Below are positions 1 to 8,691 of a stretch of DNA of 64,000 bases, one piece after another; the first letter of the stretch is position 1; each line of letters opens with the position of its first letter. The notes under the pieces were generated by a model. It was not told where the DNA came from. It saw only the letters and a program-made list of their open reading frames with translations, and did not search any database. This DNA comes from Peptoniphilus lacrimalis DSM 7455 (lineage in GTDB: Bacteria > Bacillota > Clostridia > Tissierellales > Peptoniphilaceae). The translations under genes were made by a program, and so were the position numbers. Location: NCBI RefSeq assembly GCF_000378725.1, contig NZ_KB900368.1:205398-269397 (forward strand). The letters run 5' to 3'.

Positions 1-635
1 TCGTTCTTAATTAGGAGTGCCTGACCAATTTTGAACCTGTTAAATAGAAGTTCTCTATCATAAATAGACCTATCAAGGCTCAAAGCTCTTGCTAAAATTC
101 CAGTTTTTATATCTTTTATTACTCCAAAAAGAATTATATTTTGTTTTTGGCAAATTTCTCTTAAGTCTTTAAAATGCTCGGGGCAATTAATTTTATATCT
201 GATAAATCCCCCATCCATCATAAGCACTTGTGGTTTTCTTTTTTTTATGTATTCAAGAGCAGACTCAATTTCTATTGTTGCAAGAAGTTTTTCTCTTTTT
301 TCTTCAATTTCAAAGCTATCGTTTAGGGTTGGAGTATATATATCTGAAACATAAACCTCTTCATATTTTGTAGATTTGGCTAGACCTTGAAACATTTCTA
401 TATAGTGAGGATAGGCTCCTCCACACCTATTTACAGAACCGTCAACTCCCACTAAATCATCAATTTTTTCCAGCTCTTTTTGACTTAATTTTTCAAAATT
501 TTCAATTTCTCCAACATTTTCTTCTAAAGATTTAAGAAATTCTTCATTGGATATGGAAAAATATTTCTTGTATTTATGTCTAAGATTTGAATTTATTGTT
601 TTTATTTTTTCTTCAAACTGGTTAAAATCAAGCAT
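1..635 (-). CDS. NurA-domain nuclease-like protein (partial, C-terminus beyond window)
   Basis: About 211 N-terminal residues are visible, starting at an ATG at 633-635 and running off the left edge. The translation contains GVDGSVNR near residue 67, MMDGGFIRYK near 150 and FGVIKDI near 180. This pattern of an acidic DGS motif followed by a second acidic strand is typical of the NurA fold, an RNase H-like nuclease. NurA in archaea works with the HerA helicase in DNA end resection; the bacterial family members are less well defined. The start overlaps the end of rsmI by 8 bases, so the two are translationally coupled. A herA partner is not visible here. The family call is by motif recognition only, and the missing C-terminus prevents checking the remaining catalytic residues. 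Confidence 0.65.
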   Translation of the reverse strand, partial: MLDFNQFEEKIKTINSNLRHKYKKYFSISNEEFLKSLEENVGEIENFEKLSQKELEKIDDLVGVDGSVNRCGGAYPHYIEMFQGLAKSTKYEEVYVSDIYTPTLNDSFEIEEKREKLLATIEIESALEYIKKRKPQVLMMDGGFIRYKINCPEHFKDLREICQKQNIILFGVIKDIKTGILARALSLDRSIYDRELLFNRFKIGQALLIKN

Positions 636-1434
636 CTATATTCAAACTCTCCTTGTAAACCACATTTTTTGATATATTATACTCTTGTGCTATCTCTTTT
701 ACTGCTTGGGACTTCTTTTGCCCATTATTAATTCTTTCAATTAATAGTTCTTTAATATCAGGCATTTCTTCTTTTTGGGTATTGCCCTCAACGACAATGA
801 CAAACTCACCCTTTAAAGTTAAATTTGAATTTAGTATATCTTCAACCTTACCACGAAGAGTTTCTTCATAAATTTTTGTAAGCTCCCTGGAAATAGAAAT
901 TTCTCTGTTACCTAAAATTTCTCTCATATCCTTCAAAAACTCAATAATTCTGTGGGGAGATTCATAAAAAATCAAGGTAGCCCTTATATTTTTCAAATTC
1001 TCAAATTCTTTTTTTCTAGATGAGGACTTAGGATTTGTGAAACCGTAAAAATAAAAGTTATCGTTAGCAAGTCCTGAAATAACAAGAGCGCTCAGGGCTG
1101 CATTAGGTCCAGGTAAAACTCTAAAGTCCAAATTTTTTTCAATTAATTTTTTTATTAAGACATACCCTGGATCAGAAATTCCCGGCATTCCTGCATCTGT
1201 CACAAGTCCAATATCAAGTCCATTTTCTAAGGATTCTATAATTTCAAGACTTGCTTTTGCTTCATTAAATTTATGGTAGGTCTTTAGTTTTTTATTTATG
1301 TCATAGTGATTCAGAAGTTTAATAGTAACTCTTGTATCTTCAGCATAAATTATATCGACACTTCTTAAAACCTCAAGAGTTCTTAGAGTGATATCTCCTA
1401 AATTGCCAATGGGTGTTGGGCAAAAATATATCAT
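628..1434 (-). CDS. rsmI: 16S rRNA (cytidine1402-2'-O)-methyltransferase
   Basis: 268 residues, the usual RsmI length. The protein opens with FCPTPIGNLGDITLR, followed by AEDTRVT, VTDAGMPGISDPG and LPGPNA, the standard signature blocks of the tetrapyrrole-methylase fold in RsmI. The enzyme uses S-adenosylmethionine to 2'-O-methylate C1402 in the decoding centre of 16S rRNA. It overlaps the upstream TrmN6-like methylase by 4 bases and the downstream NurA-like gene by 8. In Bacillus the same pair (yabB and the rsmI orthologue) is also adjacent, which supports both calls. Confidence 0.95.
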   Translation of the reverse strand: MIYFCPTPIGNLGDITLRTLEVLRSVDIIYAEDTRVTIKLLNHYDINKKLKTYHKFNEAKASLEIIESLENGLDIGLVTDAGMPGISDPGYVLIKKLIEKNLDFRVLPGPNAALSALVISGLANDNFYFYGFTNPKSSSRKKEFENLKNIRATLIFYESPHRIIEFLKDMREILGNREISISRELTKIYEETLRGKVEDILNSNLTLKGEFVIVVEGNTQKEEMPDIKELLIERINNGQKKSQAVKEIAQEYNISKNVVYKESLNIDA

Positions 1435-2120
1435 AAAAGCACCTCGTTATTATAAACCTTAAGCATTTGTTCGCTGTAATTGTCAGATTCGTGAACTATA
1501 AATTCCCTATAAAAATTGCCAAACTTGGCATCTTTTCGGCATCTCAAAATAAAATGAAGTGCCGGCTTTTCTAAATTAGGTTTTACTGCAATCATATCTT
1601 TAACCTTTAACTTGTAAAGGTTTAAATAATAAATAAGTTCACTTATCCTGTTAGAAGGAAATATTATTGTAAAATCTCCCCTTGCCTTTAAAAGTTTTGA
1701 AACTATCTCTATAAAATTTCTTATATCCGTTGAATGCCTTGCTTTTTCCATATTACTTTTAGGTTCAAAACAGTTAAAATAAGGAGGGTTAAATAAGATT
1801 TGATCAAAGTAATTATTAGGAAAATAATTCCCTAAATTTAAAATATCATCCTGTATAAGTCTTATTTTTTCCTCCAAATAATTTTCTTTTAATGCAATTT
1901 TAAAAAGTTCCAAAGACTCATTATTGTAATCAATAGCATAAAGCTCTTTAAATCTATCGACTATTCTTAAGGATATAATACCATTACCACATCCTAAATC
2001 TAATGCTCTTTGTCCCATCTTGACAAAGGAAGAGAGAATAAGGGAATCACTTGTATATTTAAAATTATTTTCGTCTTGAACTATTATATAATTTGTTCCG
2101 GGAACTTTATCTCTTTGCAT
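1431..2120 (-). CDS. tRNA1(Val) (adenine37-N6)-methyltransferase-like protein (TrmN6/YabB family)
   Basis: 229 residues with a class I SAM-binding motif, LDLGCGNGIISL near residue 41, and the N6-adenine methylase motif NPPYF near residue 111. The NPPY tetrad and the position next to rsmI match the YfiC/TrmN6/YabB family, which methylates A37 of tRNA-Val in E. coli. The substrate in Firmicutes is less certain. It begins 2 bases after the CapA-like gene and ends overlapping rsmI, so it sits mid-operon. Confidence 0.8.
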   Translation of the reverse strand: MQRDKVPGTNYIIVQDENNFKYTSDSLILSSFVKMGQRALDLGCGNGIISLRIVDRFKELYAIDYNNESLELFKIALKENYLEEKIRLIQDDILNLGNYFPNNYFDQILFNPPYFNCFEPKSNMEKARHSTDIRNFIEIVSKLLKARGDFTIIFPSNRISELIYYLNLYKLKVKDMIAVKPNLEKPALHFILRCRKDAKFGNFYREFIVHESDNYSEQMLKVYNNEVLL

Positions 2121-2122
2121 TA

Positions 2123-3274
2123 TTATCTCTTATCCTCTAAAATATTTTTTACAAAATTATACTTTTCATTAATACTATCAATTTCTTTGCCATTAATCTT
2201 ATCAGAAAACTTTCCACCTGGAAGAATATCTGCGTATTTAAAAATTTGGCAAGTCCTTTTGCCATCAACATTTATATCCATTACATAAGTTGGAATAACT
2301 TGACTTGAAATTAGCCTTGTGGTGTTTTGGGTCAGATTTTTTTCTAATTTAAGCTTTATCATAAGACCTGACTCGACACCTTTTTTCCCCAAATATCTTT
2401 GCCTTTGATTTGAAAGGGCGTTTCCCATTGAATAAGCTAAAAATTTTCTCTTTCCATCAATACTGAAATCTTGGAATTTTTGAACAACATGAGGATGGGA
2501 TCCTAAAATTGCATCTGCCCCTGATGAAAAAAGTAAATCTTTAAGCTCCTCTTGTCTTAAAGAAGGACTGTATTGATATTCGTTACCCCAATGAGGGATA
2601 ACAATAATAAAATCTACCTGATTTTTTAAAGCTTCTATATCTTTTTTTACATCATTTGTCGCAAAGGTATCTATCAAATATTCCTTACCCCTAACAAGAG
2701 AGTCCATTCCATTTAATAGATCAGTATAGGCTAAAAAACCAATTTTTATATTATTTTTTTCTATTATTTTTGGTGGATGATTTTCATCCAAATATGTACC
2801 TACATTAATCATTTCCCCATCATTAATTGCATTAATAGTTTGAAAAATCCCATCAACTCCAGTGTCAAGGCAGTGATTATTTGCAGTAGTTAAGACATCA
2901 AAACCTACACTTTTTAGACCTGTAACTGTTTGAATAGGAAAATTAAAGCGAGGAAAGCCACTCAGAGCCTTATTTTTATTTATAGTTCCTTCGAAATTTG
3001 CTAAGGAAATATCGGCACTTTTTATGTCATCTTCAATATTTTTAAAATATTTTGAAAAATCGTAAGAATCACCAACTCTTGCATCATTAACCAAGGGTCT
3101 GTGAAAAATCATATCACCCATAGCTAGAATTTCTACATATGTCTTTTTATCTTCTTTTATATTTTCTTGTTGAGTTTTTTTAGTTTTATTTTCTTTACTT
3201 AAATTCGTTGAATTTTGGCATGAAGTAAATACTAATAAAAATATTAAAAATATGCTAATTAATTTTCTCTTCAC
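2123..3274 (-). CDS. CapA-family metallophosphatase-like lipoprotein
   Basis: 383 residues. An N-terminal signal ends in a lipobox (LVFTSC, Cys about 19), so the protein should be lipid-anchored on the outer face of the membrane. Motifs GDMIFH, NFEGTIN, ANNHCLDTG, PHWGNEY and LGSHPHVVQ are those of the PGA_cap calcineurin-like fold. CapA/PgsA is required for poly-gamma-glutamate export in Bacillus, but stand-alone CapA proteins are common and their role is not settled. No capB, capC or capD lies next to it. The coding region overlaps queH by 20 bases. A phosphodiesterase or wall-polymer role is an alternative. Confidence 0.85.
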   Translation of the reverse strand: MKRKLISIFLIFLLVFTSCQNSTNLSKENKTKKTQQENIKEDKKTYVEILAMGDMIFHRPLVNDARVGDSYDFSKYFKNIEDDIKSADISLANFEGTINKNKALSGFPRFNFPIQTVTGLKSVGFDVLTTANNHCLDTGVDGIFQTINAINDGEMINVGTYLDENHPPKIIEKNNIKIGFLAYTDLLNGMDSLVRGKEYLIDTFATNDVKKDIEALKNQVDFIIVIPHWGNEYQYSPSLRQEELKDLLFSSGADAILGSHPHVVQKFQDFSIDGKRKFLAYSMGNALSNQRQRYLGKKGVESGLMIKLKLEKNLTQNTTRLISSQVIPTYVMDINVDGKRTCQIFKYADILPGGKFSDKINGKEIDSINEKYNFVKNILEDKR

Positions 3275-3890
3275 AGTTTAAAGTTTCCTCTTGACTAAAT
3301 TGGCAGCCACAATAGCATTGCCTATACATATTAAATTTATTGGAAAGCTCAACGGAGCGTTTAAAACCATTTTTCTTTTTAAAATCTGAATAAAGATAAG
3401 TAACTCCATAAATATTTCCCAAATAATTTCCTAACTTATTTAAAACTTGAGAATCTTTCCACGGAGATATGCTAAGAGTTGTGGTAAAATAATCAAAATC
3501 TCCTTCTTTGGCAAGCTGTGCAGTTTTAGAAAGTCTTAAATTAAAACATTTGAGGCATCTGCTAGAGCCTTCACCACTATGCTCATAGCCTTGAACTGCT
3601 TTTAAAAAAGCATCCTTATCATATTCAAGGACTTGAACTTTTACTTGGTCAGCTATGCCAAATTCTTTTATAAATCTCATTTGCTCCTTAGCTCTTTTCA
3701 TATATTCCTCATAGGTGTCAATATTTGGATTATAATATAAGACTTGAAGCTTAAAATAAGGATAAAGCCTTTCAATTACGGCTGAAGAACATGGTCCGCA
3801 ACAAGAATGCAAAAGTAGAGTCGGCTTATTTTGTAAATCAATTTTATTTATTATTTTTTCCATTTCTAAATTGTAATTGATCTTATTCAT
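3255..3890 (-). CDS. queH: Epoxyqueuosine reductase QueH
   Basis: 211 residues, full length for QueH (formerly DUF208). Cysteine motifs are intact: LHSCCGPCS near residues 28-35, RCLKC near 114 and CYCGC near the C-terminus. These are the expected ligands of the iron-sulfur cluster and metal site. QueH reduces epoxyqueuosine to queuosine in the last step of tRNA wobble-base modification and is the non-orthologous replacement for QueG. No other queuosine genes are nearby, so it may act in salvage or with genes elsewhere. It lies immediately downstream of the tRNA-Pro terminator. Confidence 0.93.
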   Translation of the reverse strand: MNKINYNLEMEKIINKIDLQNKPTLLLHSCCGPCSSAVIERLYPYFKLQVLYYNPNIDTYEEYMKRAKEQMRFIKEFGIADQVKVQVLEYDKDAFLKAVQGYEHSGEGSSRCLKCFNLRLSKTAQLAKEGDFDYFTTTLSISPWKDSQVLNKLGNYLGNIYGVTYLYSDFKKKNGFKRSVELSNKFNMYRQCYCGCQFSQEETLNCEEKIN

Positions 3891-3917
3891 AGCTACCCCC
3901 TAAATAAAGATTAACAT

Positions 3918-3945
3918 AAAAAAATGGACCGGTCAAAACCAGTCC
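3918..3945 (-). terminator. Rho-independent terminator after tRNA-Pro
   Basis: On the minus strand GGACTGGT and ACCGGTCC form an 8-bp stem with a 4-base loop, followed by a run of seven T. It begins two bases after the encoded CCA of the tRNA. Confidence 0.85.
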
Positions 3946-3947
3946 TT

Positions 3948-4024
3948 TGGTCGGGATGAAAGGATTTGAACCTTCGACCCCATGCACCCCATACATGTGC
4001 GCTACCGGGCTGCGCTACATCCCG
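3948..4024 (-). tRNA. tRNA-Pro (anticodon GGG), CCA encoded
   Basis: Cloverleaf read on the minus strand. The acceptor CGGGATG pairs with CATCCCG, the D-stem is GCGC/GCGC, and the anticodon stem CATGT/GCATG encloses the 7-base loop ATGGGGT, giving anticodon GGG at 3988-3990. The T-arm has loop TTCAAAT, the discriminator base is A, and CCA is encoded at 3948-3950. GGG reads CCC and CCT proline codons, so another proline tRNA (TGG) must exist elsewhere. Confidence 0.95.
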
Positions 4025-4094
4025 TTAATGAATAAAATTTTAGCACATATACATTAAAAAATCAATTTATTTTTATAAAGACCAGCCATTCTAA

Positions 4095-4856
4095 TCAGAC
4101 TGACTTATTTTTTAAGCTCAAAATATTATAAAAATATATTATCAAACCAATAACTACAAGTATAAGGCTTAGAAGTTGAGAAACTCTAAAAGGACCAAAA
4201 TATAATGAATCTGTCCTCATTGCTTCAATAAAAAATCTTCCACAACCATAAATTATCAAATATAGGGTAAAAAGTTGACCTTCAAATTTTTGCCTTTTAC
4301 TGACAAAAAAATATAATACTATGAAGATAAAAAAATCTAGCAAAGATTCGTATAAAAAAGTTGGATGAACCTTAATACCATCAACCATTATTGCCCAGGG
4401 TAAGTCTGTTGGTCCACCATGAGCTTCACCATTGATAAAATTTCCCCATCTGCCTATAGCTTGTGCCAAGGGAACTGCTGGTGCCAAGCAATCTAAAATG
4501 GTTATAAATTTAATCTTTTTTACTCTAGAAAAAATATAGGTTGCAAGAAGACCTGCAAGGATACCACCATAAATTGCCAAACCACCATTTCTTATAGCTA
4601 AAATCTCTCCAGGATTTTCCCTGTAATAATCCCACTGAAAAATTACATAATATAATCTTGCACCGATTACTCCTAATAAAATTACAAAAATTCCTAAATC
4701 TGATGAAAATAAGTTATAAAGTCCATCTTTGTAATTATATCTTTTGCCCATTTTTTCTGCTACATTTATGGCAAGAAAGGCACCAATGGCAATTAAAATG
4801 CCATACCATCTCACCTCTAATCCAAAAAGCTTAAAGGCGACTGGATTAATTTTCAC
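4095..4856 (-). CDS. lgt: Prolipoprotein diacylglyceryl transferase
   Basis: 253 residues with about seven hydrophobic segments and the Lgt signature [14 protein letters not shown] near residues 137-150, which includes the essential Arg and Asn/Glu positions. Lgt transfers diacylglycerol from phosphatidylglycerol to the lipobox cysteine of prolipoproteins. Several lipoproteins in this window (CapA-like, TAXI protein, PepSY protein, DctP) would be its clients. It overlaps deoC by 11 bases. Confidence 0.96.
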   Translation of the reverse strand: MKINPVAFKLFGLEVRWYGILIAIGAFLAINVAEKMGKRYNYKDGLYNLFSSDLGIFVILLGVIGARLYYVIFQWDYYRENPGEILAIRNGGLAIYGGILAGLLATYIFSRVKKIKFITILDCLAPAVPLAQAIGRWGNFINGEAHGGPTDLPWAIMVDGIKVHPTFLYESLLDFFIFIVLYFFVSKRQKFEGQLFTLYLIIYGCGRFFIEAMRTDSLYFGPFRVSQLLSLILVVIGLIIYFYNILSLKNKSV

Positions 4857-5508
4857 TTTCTAATTCCTCCATAATTTGAACTCCAGCAGAAACTCCAAGC
4901 CTTGTTGCTCCGTTTTCAATCATAAGCCTTGCTTTTTCTAAAGTTCTTATTCCACCGCTTGCCTTAACTCCCATTAGATCTCCTACAGTTTTTCTCATCA
5001 AGGCAACATCTTCTTCCTTTGCCCCTCCAGTAGAAAATCCAGTTGAAGTTTTAACAAAATCTGCACCGGCTTCTTTTGAAAGTTGGCAAGCCTTTATAAT
5101 TTCATCTTTTTCGAGCAAACAAGTTTCAAGTATAACTTTCAAAATTTTTCCCTTGTTGTGAGCAACCTTGGCAACTTCACTTATATCTCTTAAAACTATA
5201 TCGAAATTCTTAGATTTTAAAGCTCCAATATTAAGAACCATATCCACTTCATCAGCACCTTTTTCTATGGCATCAGTAGTTTCAAAAACCTTTGATTCTG
5301 TAGTAGTTGCCCCTAGTGGAAATCCTATAACTGTGCAAATTTTTACATCTGTTCCTTTAAGTTCTTCTTTTGCAAGTTCAATATTTGATGAGTTTATGCA
5401 CACAGACATAAAATCATATTCTTTTGCTTGCCTGCACAATTCTTTAATAGATTCTTGTGTAGCATCTGCCTTTAAGAGCGTGTGGTCTATATATTTATTT
5501 AGTTTCAT
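4846..5508 (-). CDS. deoC: Deoxyribose-phosphate aldolase
   Basis: 220 residues, normal for the short DeoC type. HTLLKADAT at the start, the active-site block [14 protein letters not shown] (the Lys forms the Schiff base) and VKASGGIRT near the C-terminus are all present. It cleaves 2-deoxyribose-5-phosphate to acetaldehyde and glyceraldehyde-3-phosphate in nucleoside salvage. No other deo genes are adjacent, and it is translationally coupled to lgt. Confidence 0.96.
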   Translation of the reverse strand: MKLNKYIDHTLLKADATQESIKELCRQAKEYDFMSVCINSSNIELAKEELKGTDVKICTVIGFPLGATTTESKVFETTDAIEKGADEVDMVLNIGALKSKNFDIVLRDISEVAKVAHNKGKILKVILETCLLEKDEIIKACQLSKEAGADFVKTSTGFSTGGAKEEDVALMRKTVGDLMGVKASGGIRTLEKARLMIENGATRLGVSAGVQIMEELESEN

Positions 5509-5566
5509 AAAATCCCCCTAATTGTTCTATTGTCTTTTCTATATTTATATGCCCCTTTTAATTTAT

Positions 5567-6145
5567 TTAGCTTATAGATTCATAAAGCGAATTTTCTTCA
5601 AAATGCTTATTTATATAAGTTAAAATTTCTTCGGTCTTTTGGACTTCCCTCTTATCTGTATCGCTTAGCTCAAGATAAGTATATTTTTTTGTACCTATTG
5701 CCATAAAAAAATGTTTTAAAACTAATTCTGCACCCAAAAACTGTTGATCAGTTAAAGGAGCACCCCCGACAAAAAGACCAAATCCCAACTTATTTTTAGG
5801 TAAAACTTCCTTACGCAAAAATTTCCTTGACCAATAAAGTTGCATCCTGTCAATAAAAGATTTAGAAAGGGCTGATACAGAATTAAAATAAATTGGTGAT
5901 GCAAAAATCACAACATCACTATTATCAATCAAAGGATAAATATCAGTCATATCATCTTTTACAACGCATCTGGGAACTTTGGCACAGCCGTAACAAGAAA
6001 TGCAATTAGAAAAACTTAAATCTTTTAAAATAATTTTTTTTACATCAAAATCTTTAAATTTTTCTTCAATAAAGATATCGAGAAAATTTTCTGTACTCCT
6101 ATGTCTCCTCTCACTTCCCATAAGAGCCAAAAGTTTCTTTGTCAT
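5567..6145 (-). CDS. Flavodoxin-fold NAD(P)H-dependent oxidoreductase / iron-sulfur flavoprotein-like
   Basis: 192 residues of NADPH-dependent FMN reductase type. The N-terminal ALMGSERRHRST resembles the FMN-phosphate loop, and FASPIYFNSVSALSKSFIDR is the typical flavin-binding stretch. A compact cysteine motif at Cys48, 51, 54 and 60 (CxxCxxCx5C) resembles that of archaeal iron-sulfur flavoproteins, so a 4Fe-4S cluster is possible. The substrate is unknown. It starts 3 bases after yebC. Confidence 0.75.
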   Translation of the reverse strand: MTKKLLALMGSERRHRSTENFLDIFIEEKFKDFDVKKIILKDLSFSNCISCYGCAKVPRCVVKDDMTDIYPLIDNSDVVIFASPIYFNSVSALSKSFIDRMQLYWSRKFLRKEVLPKNKLGFGLFVGGAPLTDQQFLGAELVLKHFFMAIGTKKYTYLELSDTDKREVQKTEEILTYINKHFEENSLYESIS

Positions 6146-6148
6146 TTT

Positions 6149-6880
6149 CTAATCTTCTTGATCCCAATTAGTGTAGACATCTTGAACATCATCGTTGTCT
6201 TCAAGGGCATCTATTAATTTATCCATCTTCTTTATATCATCTTCATCAGATAATTTAGAATAATTTTGAGCCACAAAAGTAATATCACTTTCTACAAATT
6301 CATATCCATCTTCTTCAAGTTTTTTTCTGACATCGTGATAACTTTCAGGGACTGTTACAATTTCTACCGCATCTCCTCTATCAACAACATCTTCAGCACC
6401 ATAATCAAGGGCAGATAAAATAAATTCATCAAGATCCATATCATCAGATTTTAAAATACCAATAATTCCTTTTTCTTGGAACATAAAGGATACACATCCG
6501 GGAGTTCCCAAATTTCCGCCATTTTTATCAAAAATGTGACGAATATCAGGAGCTGTTCTGTTTCTGTTGTCAGTCAAACATTTAACCATAACAGCAATAC
6601 CGCTTGGACCGTAACCTTCATAAGTTATAGTTTCAAAGTTTGAAGAATCATCTTCACCTGCACCTTTTTTTATGGCTCTTTCTATATTATCATTTGGTAA
6701 ATTTTCAGCCTTAGCCTTATCAATTGCAACTTTTAATTGAGGATTAAAATCTGGATTTGCTCCACCTTGTCTAGTTGCAACAGTAATAAGTCTGGCAAGT
6801 TTTGTAAAAACTTTACCTTTTCTAGCGTCTTCCTTACCTTTTTTATTTTTTATATTATTCCATTTTGAGTGTCCACTCAT
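6149..6880 (-). CDS. yebC: YebC/PmpR-family regulatory or translation factor
   Basis: 243 residues, full length. It starts with MSGHSKWNNIKNKKGKEDA and contains YEGYGPSGIAVMV and the GGNLGTPGCVSFMF block, all diagnostic. The family was described as DNA-binding regulators; more recent work links YebC-type proteins to relief of ribosome stalling at proline-rich sequences. First gene of a transcript shared with the flavoprotein, from the promoter at 6916-6944. Confidence 0.93.
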   Translation of the reverse strand: MSGHSKWNNIKNKKGKEDARKGKVFTKLARLITVATRQGGANPDFNPQLKVAIDKAKAENLPNDNIERAIKKGAGEDDSSNFETITYEGYGPSGIAVMVKCLTDNRNRTAPDIRHIFDKNGGNLGTPGCVSFMFQEKGIIGILKSDDMDLDEFILSALDYGAEDVVDRGDAVEIVTVPESYHDVRKKLEEDGYEFVESDITFVAQNYSKLSDEDDIKKMDKLIDALEDNDDVQDVYTNWDQED

Positions 6881-6915
6881 ATAATCACCTTTTCTATTAA
6901 ATTATTTCTCTACCT

Positions 6916-6944
6916 ATTATAACTATTACAAATATTTTTGTAAA
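6916..6944 (-). promoter_or_regulatory. Sigma-A type promoter for yebC
   Basis: Minus strand: TTTACA at 6939-6944, a 17-base spacer, then TATAAT at 6916-6921. The start codon lies about 35 bases downstream and is preceded by AAGGTG. Confidence 0.75.
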
Positions 6945-7075
6945 ACTATTGTTAGATAATACTTGATTTTTTATGCATATTTATTATACAATAATTTTTA
7001 GAAATTATGAAAAGAAAAAAAGTAATTTAATCTCAAGAAATTGCAGAAAATGCAAAGATTTATCAATATTAACCC

Positions 7076-7104
7076 TTTACTTTTTTTCCAACTAATAATA
7101 TAAT
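7076..7104 (+). promoter_or_regulatory. Sigma-A type promoter for rpsD
   Basis: TTTACT at 7076-7081, a 17-base spacer, and a perfect TATAAT at 7099-7104. The leader to the rpsD start is about 40 bases. No S4 pseudoknot operator was worked out. Confidence 0.7.
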
Positions 7105-7153
7105 ACTAATGGCTCTTAATTATCGCGGCAAAATATAATAGGAGTTGAATTTA

Positions 7154-7750
7154 ATGGCAAAAATGATGGGACCCAGATTCAAATTATCTAGAAGATTGGG
7201 ACTAAATGTATGTGGCCACCCAAAAGCTATGAAAAGAGCTCAAAGAGGTAGTGCCAGAAGTGATAAGAAGTTAACTGAATACGGTAAACAATTATTGGAA
7301 AAACAAAGACTTAGAGCTTACTATGGACTTTTAGAAAAACAATTCAAAAATCTTTTTATTGAAGCTCAAAAAGCAAAAGGACAAACAGGTCCTAACCTTG
7401 TTTCTTTCCTAGAAAGAAGACTAGATAACTTATGTTATAGATTAGGCTTTGCTTCTTCAATAAGACAAGCAAGACAAATGGTTCTTCACGGACATATACT
7501 TGTTAATGGTAAAAAAGTTGATATACCATCATACAGATGTGACGTTTCTGATGAAATTTCCCTTTCTCGTAAGGGCAAGAAGGTAGAACTTTTCAAGGAA
7601 AATTTCAATACAAATTTCCCTGTATCTTATCCTTATCTTTCTAAGAATGAAGATTTCAAAGGTAAATTAGTAAGTCTACCAAATAGAGAAGATATTCCAA
7701 TAGAAATTGAAGACCAATTAATAGTGGAATACTATTCAAAGAATATGTAA
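7154..7750 (+). CDS. rpsD: 30S ribosomal protein S4
   Basis: 198 residues from the ATG at 7154. An in-frame TTG at 7145 would add three residues, but GGAG at 7141-7144 is well spaced for 7154 and S4 proteins normally begin MA. The start [16 protein letters not shown] and the S4 RNA-binding domain ([29 protein letters not shown]) are clear. This is the C-minus (zinc-free) form. It is a primary 16S-binding protein for small-subunit assembly. Monocistronic, as in many Firmicutes, and closed by a terminator at 7759-7780. Confidence 0.97.
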   Translation: MAKMMGPRFKLSRRLGLNVCGHPKAMKRAQRGSARSDKKLTEYGKQLLEKQRLRAYYGLLEKQFKNLFIEAQKAKGQTGPNLVSFLERRLDNLCYRLGFASSIRQARQMVLHGHILVNGKKVDIPSYRCDVSDEISLSRKGKKVELFKENFNTNFPVSYPYLSKNEDFKGKLVSLPNREDIPIEIEDQLIVEYYSKNM

Positions 7751-7758
7751 TAGAAGAA

Positions 7759-7780
7759 GGCTCCTTTTGGAGTCTTTTTT
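7759..7780 (+). terminator. rpsD terminator
   Basis: GGCTCC-TTTT-GGAGTC hairpin followed by a T run, eight bases after the rpsD stop codon. Confidence 0.85.
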
Positions 7781-7813
7781 CTTAGTTATTTAACAAATTT
7801 TAAGGAGATTTTT

Positions 7814-8059
7814 ATGGATGATGTTAAATACAAAGAACTAATTTCTGTCACAGATCAAATGATATTTAAAGAAATATGCTCCATGCTTGATGAAAAACAA
7901 ATCCCCTACCTTACTGATGATGATGGAGATTTTTTGCGACTAATATCAGGATTTTCAACTTTTGAACAAACAATTTATGTATCAGAAAAAGATTATGAAA
8001 AAGCAAAAGAAATACTGGTATATTATAAAAAAGATTATGGCGATAAGAATTTATATTAA
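7814..8059 (+). CDS. DUF2007-like small protein
   Basis: 81 residues. The pattern of an N-terminal strand, a helix (MIFKEICSMLDEKQIPYLTDD) and a C-terminal helix around a VSEKDYEKAKEIL stretch resembles DUF2007, a small ferredoxin-like domain suggested to bind ligands or act in signalling. A good ribosome-binding site (AAGGAG) precedes the ATG. It lies between two terminators and so is probably transcribed by readthrough or from its own weak promoter. The function is unknown. Confidence 0.6.
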   Translation: MDDVKYKELISVTDQMIFKEICSMLDEKQIPYLTDDDGDFLRLISGFSTFEQTIYVSEKDYEKAKEILVYYKKDYGDKNLY

Positions 8060-8078
8060 TAATAAATAAATTTATGAA

Positions 8079-8118
8079 AATACCCTTTTTACAACAAAGA
8101 ATAAAAAGGGTATTTTTC
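8079..8118 (+). terminator. Terminator after the DUF2007-like gene
   Basis: AATACCCTTTTTA and TAAAAAGGGTATT form a 13-bp stem closing on a T run at 8113-8117. Confidence 0.85.
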
Positions 8119-8204
8119 TTATATCAGATATTGGTGACTATAAAATTTTTAAATCTTTTTTTCATATCACAAACAAAAAATTAACAAAAAGAAAATTTTT
8201 TATT

Positions 8205-8232
8205 TAAAAAAGACTACCCCAAGGGATAGTCT
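8205..8232 (-). terminator. Terminator for the DUF4153 operon
   Basis: Minus strand: AGACTATCC-CTTG-GGGTAGTCT followed by six T. It lies just beyond the stop codon of the 145-residue gene. Confidence 0.85.
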
Positions 8233-8253
8233 AAAAACTACTTGTGTTAAGTT

Positions 8254-8691
8254 TTATTTTTCTACTACTATGTTAATATTTTTAATACCATAGTCTTCTT
8301 CTAATTTCTTATAGGCTTCTTCAACTTGTTTTTGGTCAAAACCGTATATTGAAACTTCTTCTCCGTAATTTAATACTTCAAATTTCAACTTATCCCCTTG
8401 ATAAAGGCTTAGTTTATAGAAGTTTGGTATATTTTTTTCATTTAAAAAATTATCCAGTATAACTTTTTTAAAGTCATCATCTGTTGGACCTTGAAATATT
8501 TCTTCATATTCACCGTCTTCATCATAGGCTGCATAATCTCTTAATAATTTTTTTATGAGCTTATCTTCTCCTAAGGCAATTACTTGGAAGAAGTCAGTTT
8601 TTTCAAGGTATTTTTTCAATAGCTTTTTTAAATACTTAAGGTCTAGATCAGTATCTATAAATACATCATTTTCAAATGTCAAATAATACAT
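8254..8691 (-). CDS. Hypothetical protein, partner of the DUF4153 gene
   Basis: 145 residues, acidic, without signal peptide or membrane segment; not recognised. It is rich in Lys, Glu and aromatic residues with predicted alternating strand and helix (FENDVFIDTDLDLKYLKKLL near the start; VEEAYKKLEEDYGI near the end). The ATG at 8689-8691 lies immediately after the DUF4153 stop codon, and a terminator follows, so it belongs to that two-gene operon. It might be a cytoplasmic partner of the membrane protein; nothing in the sequence shows which. Confidence 0.7.
   Translation of the reverse strand: MYYLTFENDVFIDTDLDLKYLKKLLKKYLEKTDFFQVIALGEDKLIKKLLRDYAAYDEDGEYEEIFQGPTDDDFKKVILDNFLNEKNIPNFYKLSLYQGDKLKFEVLNYGEEVSIYGFDQKQVEEAYKKLEEDYGIKNINIVVEK

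Noticed and set aside
2123..3274. Poly-gamma-glutamate capsule locus
   Set aside because: Only a stand-alone CapA-like lipoprotein is present; no CapB, CapC or CapD genes lie nearby.
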